A DNA stretch of 64,000 nucleotides from Reticulascus tulasneorum (taxonomy: Eukaryota; Ascomycota; Sordariomycetes; Glomerellales; Reticulascaceae): the NCBI GenBank assembly GCA_001557505.1, contig LSAX01000005.1, positions 2,852,001 through 2,916,000 on the forward strand, read 5' to 3'. This document shows, in pieces, positions 45,449 through 57,600 of this stretch. Numbering within the stretch: the stretch's first letter is position 1; each line of letters starts with the position of its first letter. The translations under genes and the position numbers were made by a program. The notes beneath the pieces were generated by a model. The model made no database searches, was not told the origin of the DNA, and saw nothing but the letters and a program-made list of their open reading frames with translations.

Positions 45449-46768
45449 ATGTCTACTACACCTTTCCAAATTCATGTGCCCGATGAAAAGATCGAGCGAC
45501 TAAGACAAAAGCTTGCGTTGTCTGATTTCCCTGACGATGCACCGTCTGATTTGGAGAACTCATGGACTCGAGGTCCACCGATAGCTGAGATCAAGCGATT
45601 GGCAACCTTCTGGCAGACAGGCTTTGATTGGCGCAAAATTGAATCACACTTCAACACCACCTTGCCCCAATTTATCACCCCGATCGAGGTTGAAGGCTTC
45701 GGTACCTACAATATCCATCATGTCCATAGGAAGAGTACTCGACCGAATGCAATTCCCCTGCTATTCCTCCATGGTTGGCCAGGGAGCTTTATCGAAGTAA
45801 CCAAGATACTAGACGACTTGGCGCAAGGAGCAGATGACGATATTGCCTTCCACGTTGTGGCTCCAAGTCTGATAGACTTTGGTTTTTCTTCTGCCACTGG
45901 CAGGGTAATTCAGCTTGAGAAGCTATGGGGAACAGAATATGCTGATATGGTCTGCAGAAAGAATTCCAGATTGAGCATCACGCGGAAGCATACCATAAGC
46001 TCATGTTGGAGGTAGGCTACGAACAATACGGTTAGTGCATCTCTGCAAGTATTACTCAAACTCACAGTTTCCGCAGTCGTCCAAGCTGGAGACGTCGGGT
46101 CGCTCGTCACCAGATTCATAGCCTTGAAGTATGGGAATTCGCATTGCAAAGCTTACCACACAAACACTCCTCTTCCTGCAGAGCCCAAGCCAGACACACA
46201 TCCGGAGATCTACGCAAAATTCATCGCCACGCCACTCAGTGATGCCGAAACTAAAGGTCTCCAGCGTGCAGCAATGTTTTTTCAAGAGGGGTTTGGATAC
46301 TATAAGCAGCTATCCACGAAGCCACTTACTATTGGGTACGCTCTGAGGGACAGCCCTGTGGCATTGCTGGCATGGCTGTACGAGAAGCTGCACGACTGGA
46401 GCGACAATTACCCATGGACTGATGAAGAGATTTTAACTTGGGTCAGCATCTATTACTTCTCAACAGCAGGCCCTGATGCCGCGAGCAGTGTGTACTTTGC
46501 GATGGAGCACTCCCAGCCAACAGCTCTTATCGCCGCACAGGTCTATGTCAACGTGCCATTTGGGGTGACCTGTTTTTCAAACGACTCAGTCTGTTTCCCG
46601 AAGTTGTGGAACCACTCGCTTGGGCCGGTCGTTTTCGAGAGCGAGTACGAGACAGGTGGTCACTTCGCAGCCTGGGAACGACCAGACGCCATCGTGAAGG
46701 ACTTGCGGGGTATGTTCAAGGGATCAATCACTACTTATGGGTTCAATAACACAGAGCACCGTGTCTAA
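45449..46768 (+). CDS. Microsomal-type epoxide hydrolase (EHN + alpha/beta-hydrolase)
   Basis: Exons 45449-45904, 45958-46030 and 46077-46768 give 406 aa. Residues about 4-100 form the EHN N-terminal domain ('FQIHVPDEKIERLRQKL...RLATFWQTGFDWRKIESHFN'). The core has the oxyanion 'HGWPGS', the nucleophile Asp182 in 'VVQAGDVGS' and the catalytic His (about 372) in 'GGHFAAWERP'. The family hydrolyses epoxides to vicinal diols, in xenobiotic detoxification or in secondary metabolism. The length matches fungal homologues (about 395-410). No N-terminal anchor, so probably soluble. The divergent C6 regulator and the nearby GST/C6 pair point to a stress or detoxification role. Confidence 0.92.
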
Positions 46769-49141
46769 GTTACGAGGAAGTTCCGATACTATCGTGGTCT
46801 TTGCTTTTTACTGTTTTGTTTACATACAGTTATAGGCGTATACTTGTGTAGTTAAATCCAACAACATGCGTATTCCCATATGTTGCTCGTCGTAGGCCAG
46901 GAGTGGTCACTAGATTGAAAAATGGTGTATTACATGCGCTTGCCCGACCCAAGCGTTGAACCCAATACCACTACCTTCCAAGCAAGGCCAAACGGTAACG
47001 CGCAAGCCTAGCTCGCGCCTCGCATAATCAGCACAGTTTATCCGAAGAGCCCGATGCTCGTAATAAGTGCGTCTACTGTCTGAACGGCAATACATCGTTT
47101 GATGTGCGCACAACTATGGGGGAAACGCGGCGGCCATCGACTTCCTGGTTCCGCAGCCTTAAAATAGAGAGTGATGCCGGCGCGTCGGATGGGAAGTGCG
47201 GAAATGTGATGTGATCGTGGAAGAAGGCAAGGCAACTAAGTCAATGGGCAAGTCTGGGGGCTTGGATGTTGGGAATAAGAGGCTGCGAGGAGAGGGGATA
47301 ACTGTGTACTGAACAGGTCGGTGGACGGAGGCGTGGTTCGTTGAGGTTCCTGTCCTGTCTTGTGGGTCAAAAGTGGAATCATGGTTTATTGTAGGATCGA
47401 GATCTGTACGACACACATGAGCTCGGTGTTCTTCCCTTTTCTCTTCAGTGATGCAGCTGGCTCGGAGCAACAAGTAGTTCGAAAATTTTATCAAAATGCA
47501 TTATCTTTGTTAAGGTAGCATGCCGAATTATCCTGATAATATCCGCATTATGTTGAACAATGCGACCACCAGCATACAAGGGATGGAGGAGAGATTCGTT
47601 GGATCTTGGAGGATGCATCAACTGCTGGTAGTAGAGCATCTTTATCTCCTTGAAATCGAATCATATGGATCATGTTGACATAAATACTCATGGCTATCTC
47701 GTACAGCCAGTCTACAGGCGGTGTGTACGTCGCTTTGGCTTGCCCTCTTCGGCATGATCACAATAAACTGGACTAAGGAGAAGAAATGGTACAGGAAGGC
47801 TGGCATCAACTCATGATGGCGGTCATCAGGGTAATGGCGGCGATTACAATAACTACAGCTACTCCGTGTTTCGTGGCGAAGGTCGAATTCTCCCTGTTCA
47901 CATACGATATTCAAGTTTCACAAGAAGATGCAACCGAAGAGGACGTTGTGCAGAAGCAATGCTGCTCTTCGACGAAACAACATCGATCAATTTTGTCTGC
48001 AGTCAGGATCTCAAGTCAAACACAGAGGGATGTCCAAGCAGACAAAAATATCCCGGTCCGTCTTCTTCGAGAATGATGAAGCTGGTGAGTCATTATTTGA
48101 TCACGCAACTTTTTCCTCAGATATCATTGACCACCTTCGGAAGTAGCGCATCATTGATGTCACGATCAAGCGGGACTATGGGGGAGGAGGCGAGGCGAAG
48201 GACCGGGGGGTCCCCTGTGACCTACCGCCCAGGGGGACCTCAGAGGTCAAGTCTATAAGGAGCAATAGGCCCCCCGGGTACATCTAGGAGGGTTTCAGAG
48301 ATAAAGACCGTCAACTACTGATACCTACTTGGTAGTAGGCTTGCAGTGCTCCAGCAGTCGTGCCTCTTCACTCTATACTTCAACTCCTATGCGCGTTGGG
48401 CCTGACAATTGAACTCCCATAGGATCGTGGTGAAGTCTACTGCCCTGTATTTGATTCACAATCCTCTCCGTAGTATAGTTGTACAACATCTTACACAAGT
48501 TTAAATAAAGTACCAGACTATAAGGAAGTCGGCAGGGTGAGCTCCAGCAAATAAAGCCCGGTTCTAACTTACTATGCCAACTTACCATAGAGTCTAGCCC
48601 TGCAGTTTTCACAGTTTTATCATAGTGCCTTGAAAATGCGGACTTGTTCGGCGGGCGCGGTGGCCTAGTAAGGACAGTTTTCGATAACTGACTTGCTGCC
48701 GACCTGCACCCACCGGATGAGCCTATACTGGTCACGGAATTTGTTTAAAGAGACTAGAGGTCAAGTCCTAACGCTGGGTCGCAGTTACATCACGGTCATG
48801 TAGTTTTGGCACATTAGGTTAGTCGTGAACCTTAAATTTTATCACCAACAATTTATACATGAATATTCCCAGTGTTATTCTCCATCACTGTCCCTAACGA
48901 GGTCCGGGTTCTCCAGGCAAGGCACCAAGTCGGCAGTCTCTACGCCGTCTACGGCTCGCGTCGTTTGCAGTCCGGCTATTGTTGCGAAGCGCCATGACGA
49001 GGTATCGTCCGTTATATGGAGTAACTAGATGAAGATAGATAGACCATTTAAGGTGCTATTCATGTACGTTGTGAGAGAATGTTGCCGAAAAATGGGCTTG
49101 AAGAACATACGTGAAGCAGGTAAAGTTCGGCTCTATTATGT
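46769..49141. other. Intergenic region, 2.4 kb
   Basis: No supported gene. A G-rich stretch occurs near 48185-48245. Short frames on both strands lack recognisable features; no RNA gene or repeat identified. Confidence 0.35.
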
Positions 49142-50166
49142 TTACTTATTTCCTTGTAAAGCAGCTTCTTTCTCTCGGGCCTCTTGCTGCCACTTCTTGC
49201 CGTGTTCGGCGACCCTGTCGAGCTCATCCTCGGGGAGATTGTTGAGGGTGATGTGGAAATGAGGACGGGGAACATTGCGGCCGGCCTCAAAACCAGGCCT
49301 CTGAAGAAGATTCTCGAACCATTTCAAGATTTCGGTATACTGAGCGATGGATGGAAGTCCGGAGAAATCTACGCATACATGTTAGAATGAGCCTGCTGTA
49401 AGTAATTATTGACTTACTGTGTGCCGCAACCCATGGCCAGATTGCGATATCCGCAACGGTAACGCGGTCACCTACGATATATCCGGTTCCGTTCTTGGCC
49501 AACTGTCGATCTAGGGTGCGGTAGAGACGATGGCTCTCATTAATGTAACGGTCAATAGGATACTTGAGCTTCTCGGGGGCATAACCTAGTATGAATAATC
49601 AATGAACTAGTTGCATTTTCCAAATTAAAGCTCCTTGAGACTTGTACTTACGAGTGAAGTGGTTGGCCTGACCCTGCATGGGGCCGAGACCACCCATTTG
49701 CCACATGAGCTGTTGTTGAGTCAGTACCTATGTTCCAAAGTACCAGACCACTTTCGGATAGCGCAGTGCAACTCAGAATGGCAAGACGTACCCAGCTGAC
49801 CATCTCCCAGTGCTCCTTAGTGCCGTACGGATAAGAGATCTTGTTATCAATGTCGTACGTGGCGACGATATACAAGAGAATAGCACCACTTTCAAAGATC
49901 TTGATCTCGCGGCCACTCTTGTCCTTATCAGTGAGGGCAGGAATGCGACCGTTGGGGTTGATCTCGAGGAACCAGGGTTCCTTTTGCTCGTGCGCACTGA
50001 AGTCCAGGGTCACGACCTGAGTTAAGTGTTGTTAGTAATGGGAGTGAGGCGTGCAATCTTCTGGCCATACCTTGTACTCGAGACCCAGCTCCTCCAAGAC
50101 GAGAGAGGCCTTGAGGCCGTTGGGTGTGCCCTCCGTGTAGAGTGTGATGCTGGTCTTGATACCCAT
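49142..50166 (-). CDS. Glutathione S-transferase, URE2-like
   Basis: Exons 50166-50071, 50016-49792, 49709-49652, 49585-49418 and 49368-49142 give 257 aa. The N-terminal thioredoxin-like domain shows 'ITLYTEGTPNGLKASLVLEELGLEY' in pieces, 'FLEINPNGRIPAL' with the cis-Pro, and 'IFESGAILLYI' with the Glu-Ser pair that binds the glutathione gamma-glutamyl group. The C-terminal helical domain has 'LMWQMGGLGPMQGQANHF' and the N-capping 'VADIAIWPW'. Organisation and motifs match fungal URE2-like/GTT-type transferases, which conjugate glutathione to electrophiles. Together with the nearby epoxide hydrolase it covers two standard routes of epoxide removal. It is divergent from a full-length C6 regulator. 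Confidence 0.92.
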
Positions 50167-50881
50167 GATGTCGCGGAAGTTCGAAATTGGGATATTGCGT
50201 GGGATGTTTCAGCTACGAACGTAATGTATGTCTGATGTGTTTCTTGTTGCAAATATAATGAGATACTCAAGGCTCTAATTATATACTAATCTTCGGCGCA
50301 CATTTCTACTTGAATCCCTCAGTCTCTCGACCCGCTCACAGCGGCAAGGTCTCATTCCGCGGAACTACATTTATTTCAGTACGAGCCGAGTACACGTATA
50401 TTGGGTTCCGTGTTGCGGTATGCCACAACGGCTGTCTGGCGCATAAACTTAGCGCCCATGCTCATCAGTAACGGACAAGTCTTAAGCAAACAAATTTTGT
50501 TTCTGTTCGTTGCATTGTCAGATGAGTAACGAAGAGTCTGCACGCAACAATATGGAAGCAAAAACCACCCATGAAGCTGATTATCGAGGGCGAGGCCTGA
50601 GATTACCACCAGGATCCCGGGAATGGAAACATCTCTAAGCTCTATGAATTATGATAGCGGATCTGTTCCGAGATTTTTGCCCCACTGTTTTCAAGATCGA
50701 AGCATTCTACGGAGGACTGCGCAAGACATTTATAAGCCCCGCCAAGACATTGGTTCCGCGGAACCAGCGTATATGAACTAATATTCCCCAAGTTCGGATT
50801 TGTCTGCATACATTGTTCAAACAACCTTAAAAAAGCATCCCCGCATATTACCAACATCTGAATTGAAGAGTTCGGAAAGTT
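50167..50881. promoter_or_regulatory. Shared divergent promoter, GST / C6 factor
   Basis: 715 bp between divergent starts. On the GST side a TATATAA-type element lies at about 50279-50286 (minus). Several CGGAA-like half-sites are visible (e.g. near 50360 and 50760), but no defined operator could be established by eye. Confidence 0.4.
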
Positions 50882-52769
50882 ATGGCGGAACCTCACAGGC
50901 CCAAGATCCGAAAGGTTTGCTCCGAAGCCGAGTCTCGGTTTGTTATACGGTGGCAGTGAAATCGGCTGACATGCAAGCTGCAGGCTTGTGACTTGTGCTA
51001 TCGCAAACGCATTAAGTGTGATGGCCAGACGCCTCTCTGTTCACACTGCCAAATTTACAATTGCCAGTGCACCCACGAGGCTGCTAGTCGGCGAAAGAAA
51101 TCCCCAAAATCTCGTCTTGGCCAATCATCGAAGCCACCGACGTCTATGAACAATACGGCCTTCGATGCACTCTACCCAAGTGGCTCTGACGGCCATTTTG
51201 TGGACAAGGACTATTTACACCACGACTCCCCGAGGTTTACTCTAAGTCAGCAGCTAGAATTGCCCCTAGAAGATGTTACGCGACCCTCGACGTCGAGCAA
51301 CAACCCGAGCTCAGCTGCACTTTTCTCAAGTGGCTCTGGGTTTTCTTGGGACACAGACTTTTTGAGCCACGACTCTGCGACGCCAACACAGATGGAGCTG
51401 CCCGCGGAAGGTCTCGTGCGAAAATTGGTTGACACCTACCTAACGAGCATTAATAGTATCTTACCACTGTTTGATCCTCAGCAGTTGACCCAAACGGTTG
51501 ACCAATGGTATAACAGTCCAACACAACGGTCTCGTACATCCTGGGCGGTGATCAACGTGGTAATGGCCATCGGGCAATTCTGCAGTTTTGGTCACGTTGG
51601 GTTTAGCCATGCCGACTCCTCTGTTGGCAGTGTTCCAGACTGTCTCAACAAAGCACAGAGTGCCTTGACAGAAATCCTTATGGGAGATGCCCAGCTTGCA
51701 AACATGCAGGTAGTATTGGGACTAGTCATCATCTTTCAGGGTACATCCGACATCAGGCCTGCCGTTTTTCTGATCTCTACCGCGCTGAGGCTCTGTCAGG
51801 TACTGGGTATCCATCGCAGTGATAGCGACATCTACGGCAACACCACCCCTAGAGAAGATCTGCAACTGAGGCGCGTCTTTTGGATAGCATATATTCTGGA
51901 CCGTGATATCTCTATGCGCATCCGGCAGGCGCCTATTCAACAAGATATAGATATCAATATCGAGCTCCCGCCGGAGACGCCGGATGAAGACGCTGCAGGA
52001 TTCGTCAGCTCGCCTGAGATGTACCAACATGGCTTCAATCTGTTTCGTGCCCACGTCGAGCTTTCTCGAATCCAAGGCCATGTTTATGACGCTCTCTTCT
52101 CAGTGCGCTCACAGCAGCTGAGCCCCGGCGAAAGGGCAGCCAGTTGCCAAGCGATCCGGCTTTCATTAAAAGACTGGAAAAATCGCATACCGGCAACTCT
52201 CAGTGCAGTTGCTCTGTCCCAGACACAGAGTTACCTCCCATGCATAACGAGGTTTCTCTGTATGTTGTACGGTACGGTTGTTACATGTCTTGGAAAACTC
52301 TGCCAGGTCAACTCGATGGATTTTCGTTGGGTAGATCAGCTTCGTTGCTATGGGCGCAGTATAACGGTCGACCTAGGCGAGCCTTGCGTCCCACCGCCGC
52401 AGCCACAAGGCTGGAATGCTTTGGTGAACGAGTGCCGAGAGTTTATGTCGCTGTTTGTCAGCGTTCAGGACCAAGGCCCTGCATTTATCTGGTAATTTTT
52501 CCTCCCTTATCCTCTCTCGTATCGATAATGCTCAGCAGTCTAGGATGAACATATGCCCCTATGCATCAGGACTTGTGTGCCTTTCAGCCAACTCGATAAT
52601 CAATTTTGATAACAGGGATAGCCTCGAAGACCAAGATCAGCGTCTTAAAGTTGAGGCTGTGAACATATTAGGCGAGATGGCAAGACAAACCAATCACAAG
52701 ACGCTGACCAGGGTCTTGGAGGCATACATGGAGCTCGACTCCCAATATCGGTTCATGACTGCAACCTGA
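50882..52769 (+). CDS. Zn(II)2Cys6 transcription factor with Fungal_trans domain
   Basis: Exons 50882-50914, 50984-52491 and 52544-52769 give 588 aa. The short first exon (MAEPHRPKIRK) is supported because it restores the basic lead-in to the zinc cluster. Cysteines at 13, 16, 23, 30, 33 and 40 fit C-x2-C-x6-C-x6-C-x2-C-x6-C. A Ser-rich linker is followed by the Fungal_trans domain ('LVDTYLTSINSILPLFD', 'ALRLCQVLGIHR', 'LRRVFWIAYILDRDISMRI'), which is the middle homology region of Gal4-type factors. The last exon starts after an acceptor at 52543, the only one that avoids an immediate stop. Divergent from the GST, so probably its regulator or a regulator of the local detoxification genes. Confidence 0.9.
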
Positions 52770-54505
52770 GATCGATCGGTGCCTAGAGCATGGTGTATCA
52801 CATCTCTCGCTTTTCGTTGATGCTGGTGAAATACGTCACAATCAAATACGGGTTGCTTGGCACGTCAGGCATAGGTGCAAGTCACACGCTTACGTTCGTG
52901 TGCGCGTAATGGTTGGGCCGATCCATCGACGAATTGATTTCCTTTTTAATGGGCACCTAAATTTAGTTATCTTCTCAATCGGATTCGCACACTTTTATGC
53001 TGCCCGTTCAGCAAGACAATATTCGCATTTGACGAACAATTAGTTGGCTCCCCTTTGATAATTTGAGATTTCTTTTGACAATATCGATGAGCTGTCCATC
53101 TAACTATTAGGTGCTATGCGTTGCTAACGACTGGACCATGAGAAACCCGGCAAAGACAAAGCTTTGGTGGGCTCAAATCTATACGGAAGGTTCCGAGGCA
53201 TTTCAATGAAGGGGCAAGGAATGCTCCCAGCGTTACACTTGCCTCTGTACATGCCCCCTGGTACAAAGCAAGCTAAGTTCACAGGTCTGCAGATCACCAC
53301 CCGCCCTCTTCGTTCTATGTTTTATTCCTATGACAAGATGCAAAGTACCATTGTCGTCCTAGGCGCAATAGGAAACAAGGGGGGAAAGTGCCTCGGACCC
53401 GAAGCGACATTTGGGAGACAAAAGCCGATCACCCCGATCACCTCCAGACCAAGCCGGGGCAAAAGTTCCTCCGACCCGATGCGACAACATTCTCTGAAAG
53501 CTACTGTATCACCACGAGCGACTTGGTGGATCCATTCGATGATATGTATAGGATAGAACCTTGGGACTAACAATGGGACTGATAGCTTCTCATAGCAATA
53601 CAGTCTCGCTTGAAGTTGGATCACTTGCCGAAGTCCTGCAATAACAACTTCAATCAGCAGCCCTGCTACTCACCTCGCTACTGCTGTAGTCAAGCCCAAC
53701 TACAGCATATAAAGTTACTGAGCGTTTAGGACAGATACTGCGACTGAATCTCGCCCCAAACGCTCCATTGTTAGCCTTCGTGAATCTGCCTAATTTTTGC
53801 AACCGTTCAACTCTTGGTACAAAGTTGGCCTTCGGCACGAACTTGCGCTATGCTTAGGGTACCTCGGTATAAAAAAGTGACGGTCTGGAATTGCCACGCC
53901 TGGGGAAGGATCGTGGGCATGCAACGCTGCATCGGACTCCACCATCAACTCAATGTCACCCTGCATCCACAGCGCGTGCTACCTTTAGCGGAGCTTCTTC
54001 GCCACATTCACTCTCGGCCCGCCCCTCTATCATATCGTCCTAACATCCTACATATCATGCTAAATCGGTATTGTCCTATGTTCAAATCCTATAGCCCGTC
54101 TCGCACCCTCTCGGGGCTAGCAGTACTTAGAACACCCTCGATATGGTCGTCAGAACGCCACATATGCCAGCATAGGGATGCAGCTCAGATAGCGATTAAC
54201 GGCAACAGCGTTGCTCAGATCAAATGCCGAGCTCCTACTGCGTATAAAATGCCCCCCCTCGTTTGTGATTTAGCCAGGCGTAACCGTCTTCCTTCTAACT
54301 AGATGAGAGTAGACGGGCGAGGTGTTCAGGCGGCCGAAGCTCCTCTCTTTCCGAGGGCTCAGAGCAATCATCTCGACGCCTGTGTCCAACCAAGGCCAGA
54401 GATGAGCCCGTAATCCCACCGTGAAAAGCAACTGCTTCATACTCACAGACTGATCCTCCTCGATATACGGTAGCCTTCTTCGGAAGGCACAGCAGTCCTA
54501 GGAGG
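52770..54505. other. Intergenic region with dispersed-repeat copy
   Basis: 1.7 kb without a supported gene. It contains copy 2 of the 90-bp repeat (54022-54111). Short frames around 53164-53870 show no domain. Confidence 0.35.
54022..54111 (+). repeat. Dispersed 90-bp repeat, copy 2
   Basis: Gap-free partner of 32122-32211. Here the polymerase III B-box-like GTTCAAATC is an exact GTTCRANNC match (about 54080-54088). Flanks of the two copies do not align, so the unit is about 90 bp. Confidence 0.85.
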
Positions 54506-56323
54506 CTAGATTACAAAGTCCTCGTCGTCGATGTCCTCGTCCTTCCCCGCATTGTCCCCTAGCATCGGCTCAACTTCCATCTCGAAAACCAGACGGGCAT
54601 CTAGACCCCGCCTCGCAAGCTGTCCACGGATGACTTTCTTTATCTGTCTTCTTAGGAAGTCGAACCCAGTCTCATCACCGCGTCGAATCGCCTCCACGGC
54701 CTTCAACCCTGGCCCCTCGACGGTGAAGACCAGGCCCTGCACGGTCTCATCCAGGGACAGCTCACCCATAAACTCGCGGAAGGACAGCTCCTCAAGTTTT
54801 CGACTCGGTTCCCATTTCCTATACGAGTATACAGGATCTCGCGACAGGACCAAGCGGTAGACGAAGTCGATAGAAGGTTTTCCGTGGATGCGTGGCTCTG
54901 ATTTGGGTAGCTCCGACTGCTCGCTTGCTTGGCGAACTGTGGAAGGAGTGGGTAATGGCTGGAACCGAGCGTAGGGCTCATCCACAGTCGAACGAATAGG
55001 CTCATCTGGTCGGGCTGGCATTGGCGATGGGCTCGCAGCGGCAGGGTTGGGGGCACGTCTCTTGGGCGGCGGAGGCGAATGGCTGCTTGACGGCGGACGC
55101 TCGGGGCCGCCGATAACGCTAGTACTACTCTTGTCGGGAAAGATGGGAGGTCGGTTCTCAGGATTGTCCTCCCCGCCAGTTGGGCGTCCTGTCGGTGATA
55201 TGTTGACCGAGACCCCTTCCGCTTCGATGGCGTCGTCCATGCTCTCCAGCACAGGCCGATTCCTGGGAGAGGTCCGCTTGGCAGCGGCGTCCACAGCCTC
55301 CGAGGAAGGTTTTCTCCTCGCGGAAGGGAAGTCATCGTCATCGAGAGCTGAGGGCTTTGGTCGCTGCCGCTTGGCACGCCCTGGCCAGATACCGCCCGCT
55401 GCAGAGCTCCTGGGCCTTGCGGGTCGTTTTGTCGGCGACTTCGACGCATTCTGTTGACTTGTTAAACCCCGAAAGTAATATCAAAGAGAGTTACTAGGGC
55501 TCAAACGTACCGTCTCAACAGCAGGCTCGGGACTGGAGGGCACTGCATAATCGTCAAAAGTGTCTCTTTCTCTCTTCACAATTCGAGGCGGCGCAATGCC
55601 GCCGTCGGCGTCGGAGGTTACGGCAGTTGGTGGGGGCCTTTTGGATGGTCTGCCAGACAGGTCAGTAATAGTAGCACAGCACAAAGGAATCGAGGAGAAA
55701 CACACGTCGGATGGAGCTGATGCTCGGGACTGGACTCTTTGGACAGGTCGATTGGATTCTCCGTGGTGCGGCCTGGGGACGCTGGGTCCAGCTCCGTGGT
55801 GCGGCCTGTGGACGATGGGTCTAGCTTACCCTTGCTCTTGTACTTCGCGTTACGATACTGTTGTTGGTTCAAACGAAAAAAGAGCTGTTTCACGAGTTTC
55901 TTAATCCTGAACGAAGAGTCAGATGCCGCCGGACATGGGTTCCTACAATGGGCAAGGGGTTAGGGCTGACCGGTAGTGATCCCTGGAGTACTGCCATTTG
56001 TTATAGTTGGCGGCGGAAGAGTCATCTGGCCAGAAGAGAGCACCATTCCCATGCGTTTCTAAGTAGGCCATGGTCATATCTGTGAGGCCGGCCTGGTGGT
56101 CTCTAGACTTCCAATCATGCAGGTCGGGGCCGGGAATGCCACCGCTGGTCTGGAATTTCTTGCGAAATGCCCTGACATCATCGTAGAACGCGCTGCACCG
56201 GGCAAGCTGCGCATTGCCATAATCGAGCTCCTGTCGAAGCACGGTGATGTTTGGCAGATTGGCCGCTGGTACCTTGGATGCGCTGGGGGTGAGCTGGTGG
56301 ACATTGATGAGGGAGAAAGTCAT
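54506..56323 (-). CDS. Uncharacterised 545-aa protein, four exons
   Basis: Exons 56323-55971, 55906-55706, 55649-55511 and 55450-54506 join in frame to 545 aa. The N-terminal ~118 residues form a helical segment ('NITVLRQELDYGNAQLARCSAFYDDVRAFRKKFQ'). A basic stretch follows ('RIKKLVKQLFFRLNQQQYRNAKYKSKGK'), then a long disordered Pro/Ser/Lys-rich middle with nuclear-localisation-like clusters. The conserved-looking C-terminal domain (about residues 420-525) contains 'IDFVYRLVLSRDPVYSYRKWEP', 'EFMGELSLDE' and 'GLVFTVEGPGLKAVEAI', before an acidic tail. I do not recognise the family. The composition suggests a nuclear protein. The start is the first Met in frame; an upstream exon cannot be excluded. 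Confidence 0.65.
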
Positions 56324-57153
56324 GTGATTTGGACTGCAGGAAGAAGACAACTGTGAAGTTGTCAGCCACGACAGGGAATATAAAGTAGAAGAACAGAAAA
56401 GAACATGATGGAGGTGGGGGATGGTGGAACATAATTAATATGGTAGTCTGCCCCTCAAGTCTGCCTCAAACACACCCTGGCTTTCAGCTCCTGCAGGCTA
56501 CGGCGGCAGAGTGTTGGTGCAAGATTCAGTTACTGCTGGCGTGCCCAATCTCGATGTTCTTTCATATCTCCCACTTGGAAATTTGCCTCGCGCGCTCGAG
56601 GAGCCTGCCATTTAAATTGACTAGAATTGGTTCCATTCAGACCGTTAAAGCATAGGAATTGGTGCAAGATTTCCCCCCGATTCGTTCCATTTCCCCTTGC
56701 TGTCCGATTGATGTTGGAAGCACCGCCAAGGGCGGTCGGGTGTTTGGTAGTACTCGCCGTGTCTGTCTTCCGGGACAAGACCAACCGTGGGGGGACGATT
56801 AATGGTGTGGGCCAACAGATCTGCGCCACTCGCCTATAATTCTCTTTTTGGCAAGTCGTGGGGGGGTTGTTAGGCAGAAAATGGCTCAGCCGAGGAGGGG
56901 TCCAAGCTGGATGAATGCGTTCGGGAAGATAATTGTCCTGGAAGATTAATTGCTCGGCCACAGCCTCGCCCACAGTCAGTCGAGAAATCCATTTAAGTCG
57001 GCCAACTCCCTCTCGTTTTCTTTTCTTCTTCACTCATCTCGTCCTCACCTAGGCATCTTTTCAATCATCGTCTCATTTGCTTGTTGTTTTCGGTTCAATT
57101 CCATACAGCAAATACTACCTAGCCTTGGTACTGGTTGCTTTTTGCAAGAAGGT
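56324..57153. other. Divergent intergenic region with CT-rich leader
   Basis: 830 bp. The last 150 bp are CT-rich (e.g. 57012-57050), typical of fungal transcription start regions. A longer N-terminal extension of the next gene is open here (to 56950) but looks like translated leader. Confidence 0.35.
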
Positions 57154-57302
57154 ATGGCCGACGCAATTTCGTTCGTGCGCAAGTTGGAGAATGCCAGCTC
57201 CGTCTACCAGACAGCACTCTCGGGCCGCCACGTTCATCGGGATTTGCTAATTGTGCTCTGCTGCGTCTGCACGTGTTATGCTGCCTTTTGGAAGGGTGGC
57301 AG

Positions 57303-57339
<37 letters not shown>

Positions 57340-57600
57340 GACTTTAGTCAAGGTGGGTTTCCAGAACCAACTTTTAAATCAATATTCCCAACGAACCTGG
57401 AGTTGTGTGCTGACATGAATTGTCCAATGATAGGTATTCAGTCAGCCCCCTCAGGGCGCAGGTTCGTGTCTTTAGCGGTCCCAGCGACTGGAGCGGAGCC
57501 CACTCCACCGCTGGAGAACCCTTTCGAAGACGTTGTCGTTCACGACCTCATCGGTCGGTCTAGCCTAGCCCCCATCACTGCTGAAGTGAAGAAACTGTAA
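57154..57600 (+). CDS. Small membrane protein with polyglutamine tract
   Basis: Frame of 149 aa starting MADAISFVRKLENASS. A hydrophobic, Cys-containing segment (about residues 34-50: LLIVLCCVCTCYAAFW) is a likely single membrane helix and is followed by Gln11 encoded by (CAG)11. An intron of 81 bp (57353-57433, GTGGGT...ATAG) is plausible; removing it gives 122 aa, and keeping it adds 27 residues, since both options stay in frame. The C terminus ('LENPFEDVVVHDLIG') is acidic. The 3' part of the gene and its downstream flank recur in decayed form at 22869-23290, so it belongs to a dispersed family. No known domain. Confidence 0.5.
57304..57336 (+). repeat. (CAG)11 microsatellite encoding polyGln
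   Basis: Eleven perfect CAG codons directly after an Arg codon; no interruptions, so length polymorphism is likely. Confidence 0.95.

Noticed and set aside
54022..54111. tRNA gene at the B-box-like motif
   Set aside because: The flanking bases do not form a T stem or acceptor stem; a degenerate repeat is more likely.
54531..55457. Plus-strand Ser/Gly-rich frames
   Set aside because: They are antisense shadows of the Pro-rich coding exon of the 545-aa protein.
56950..57153. 68-residue N-terminal extension of the polyQ gene
   Set aside because: The sequence is CT-rich leader type, and the Met at 57154 starts a more protein-like segment.
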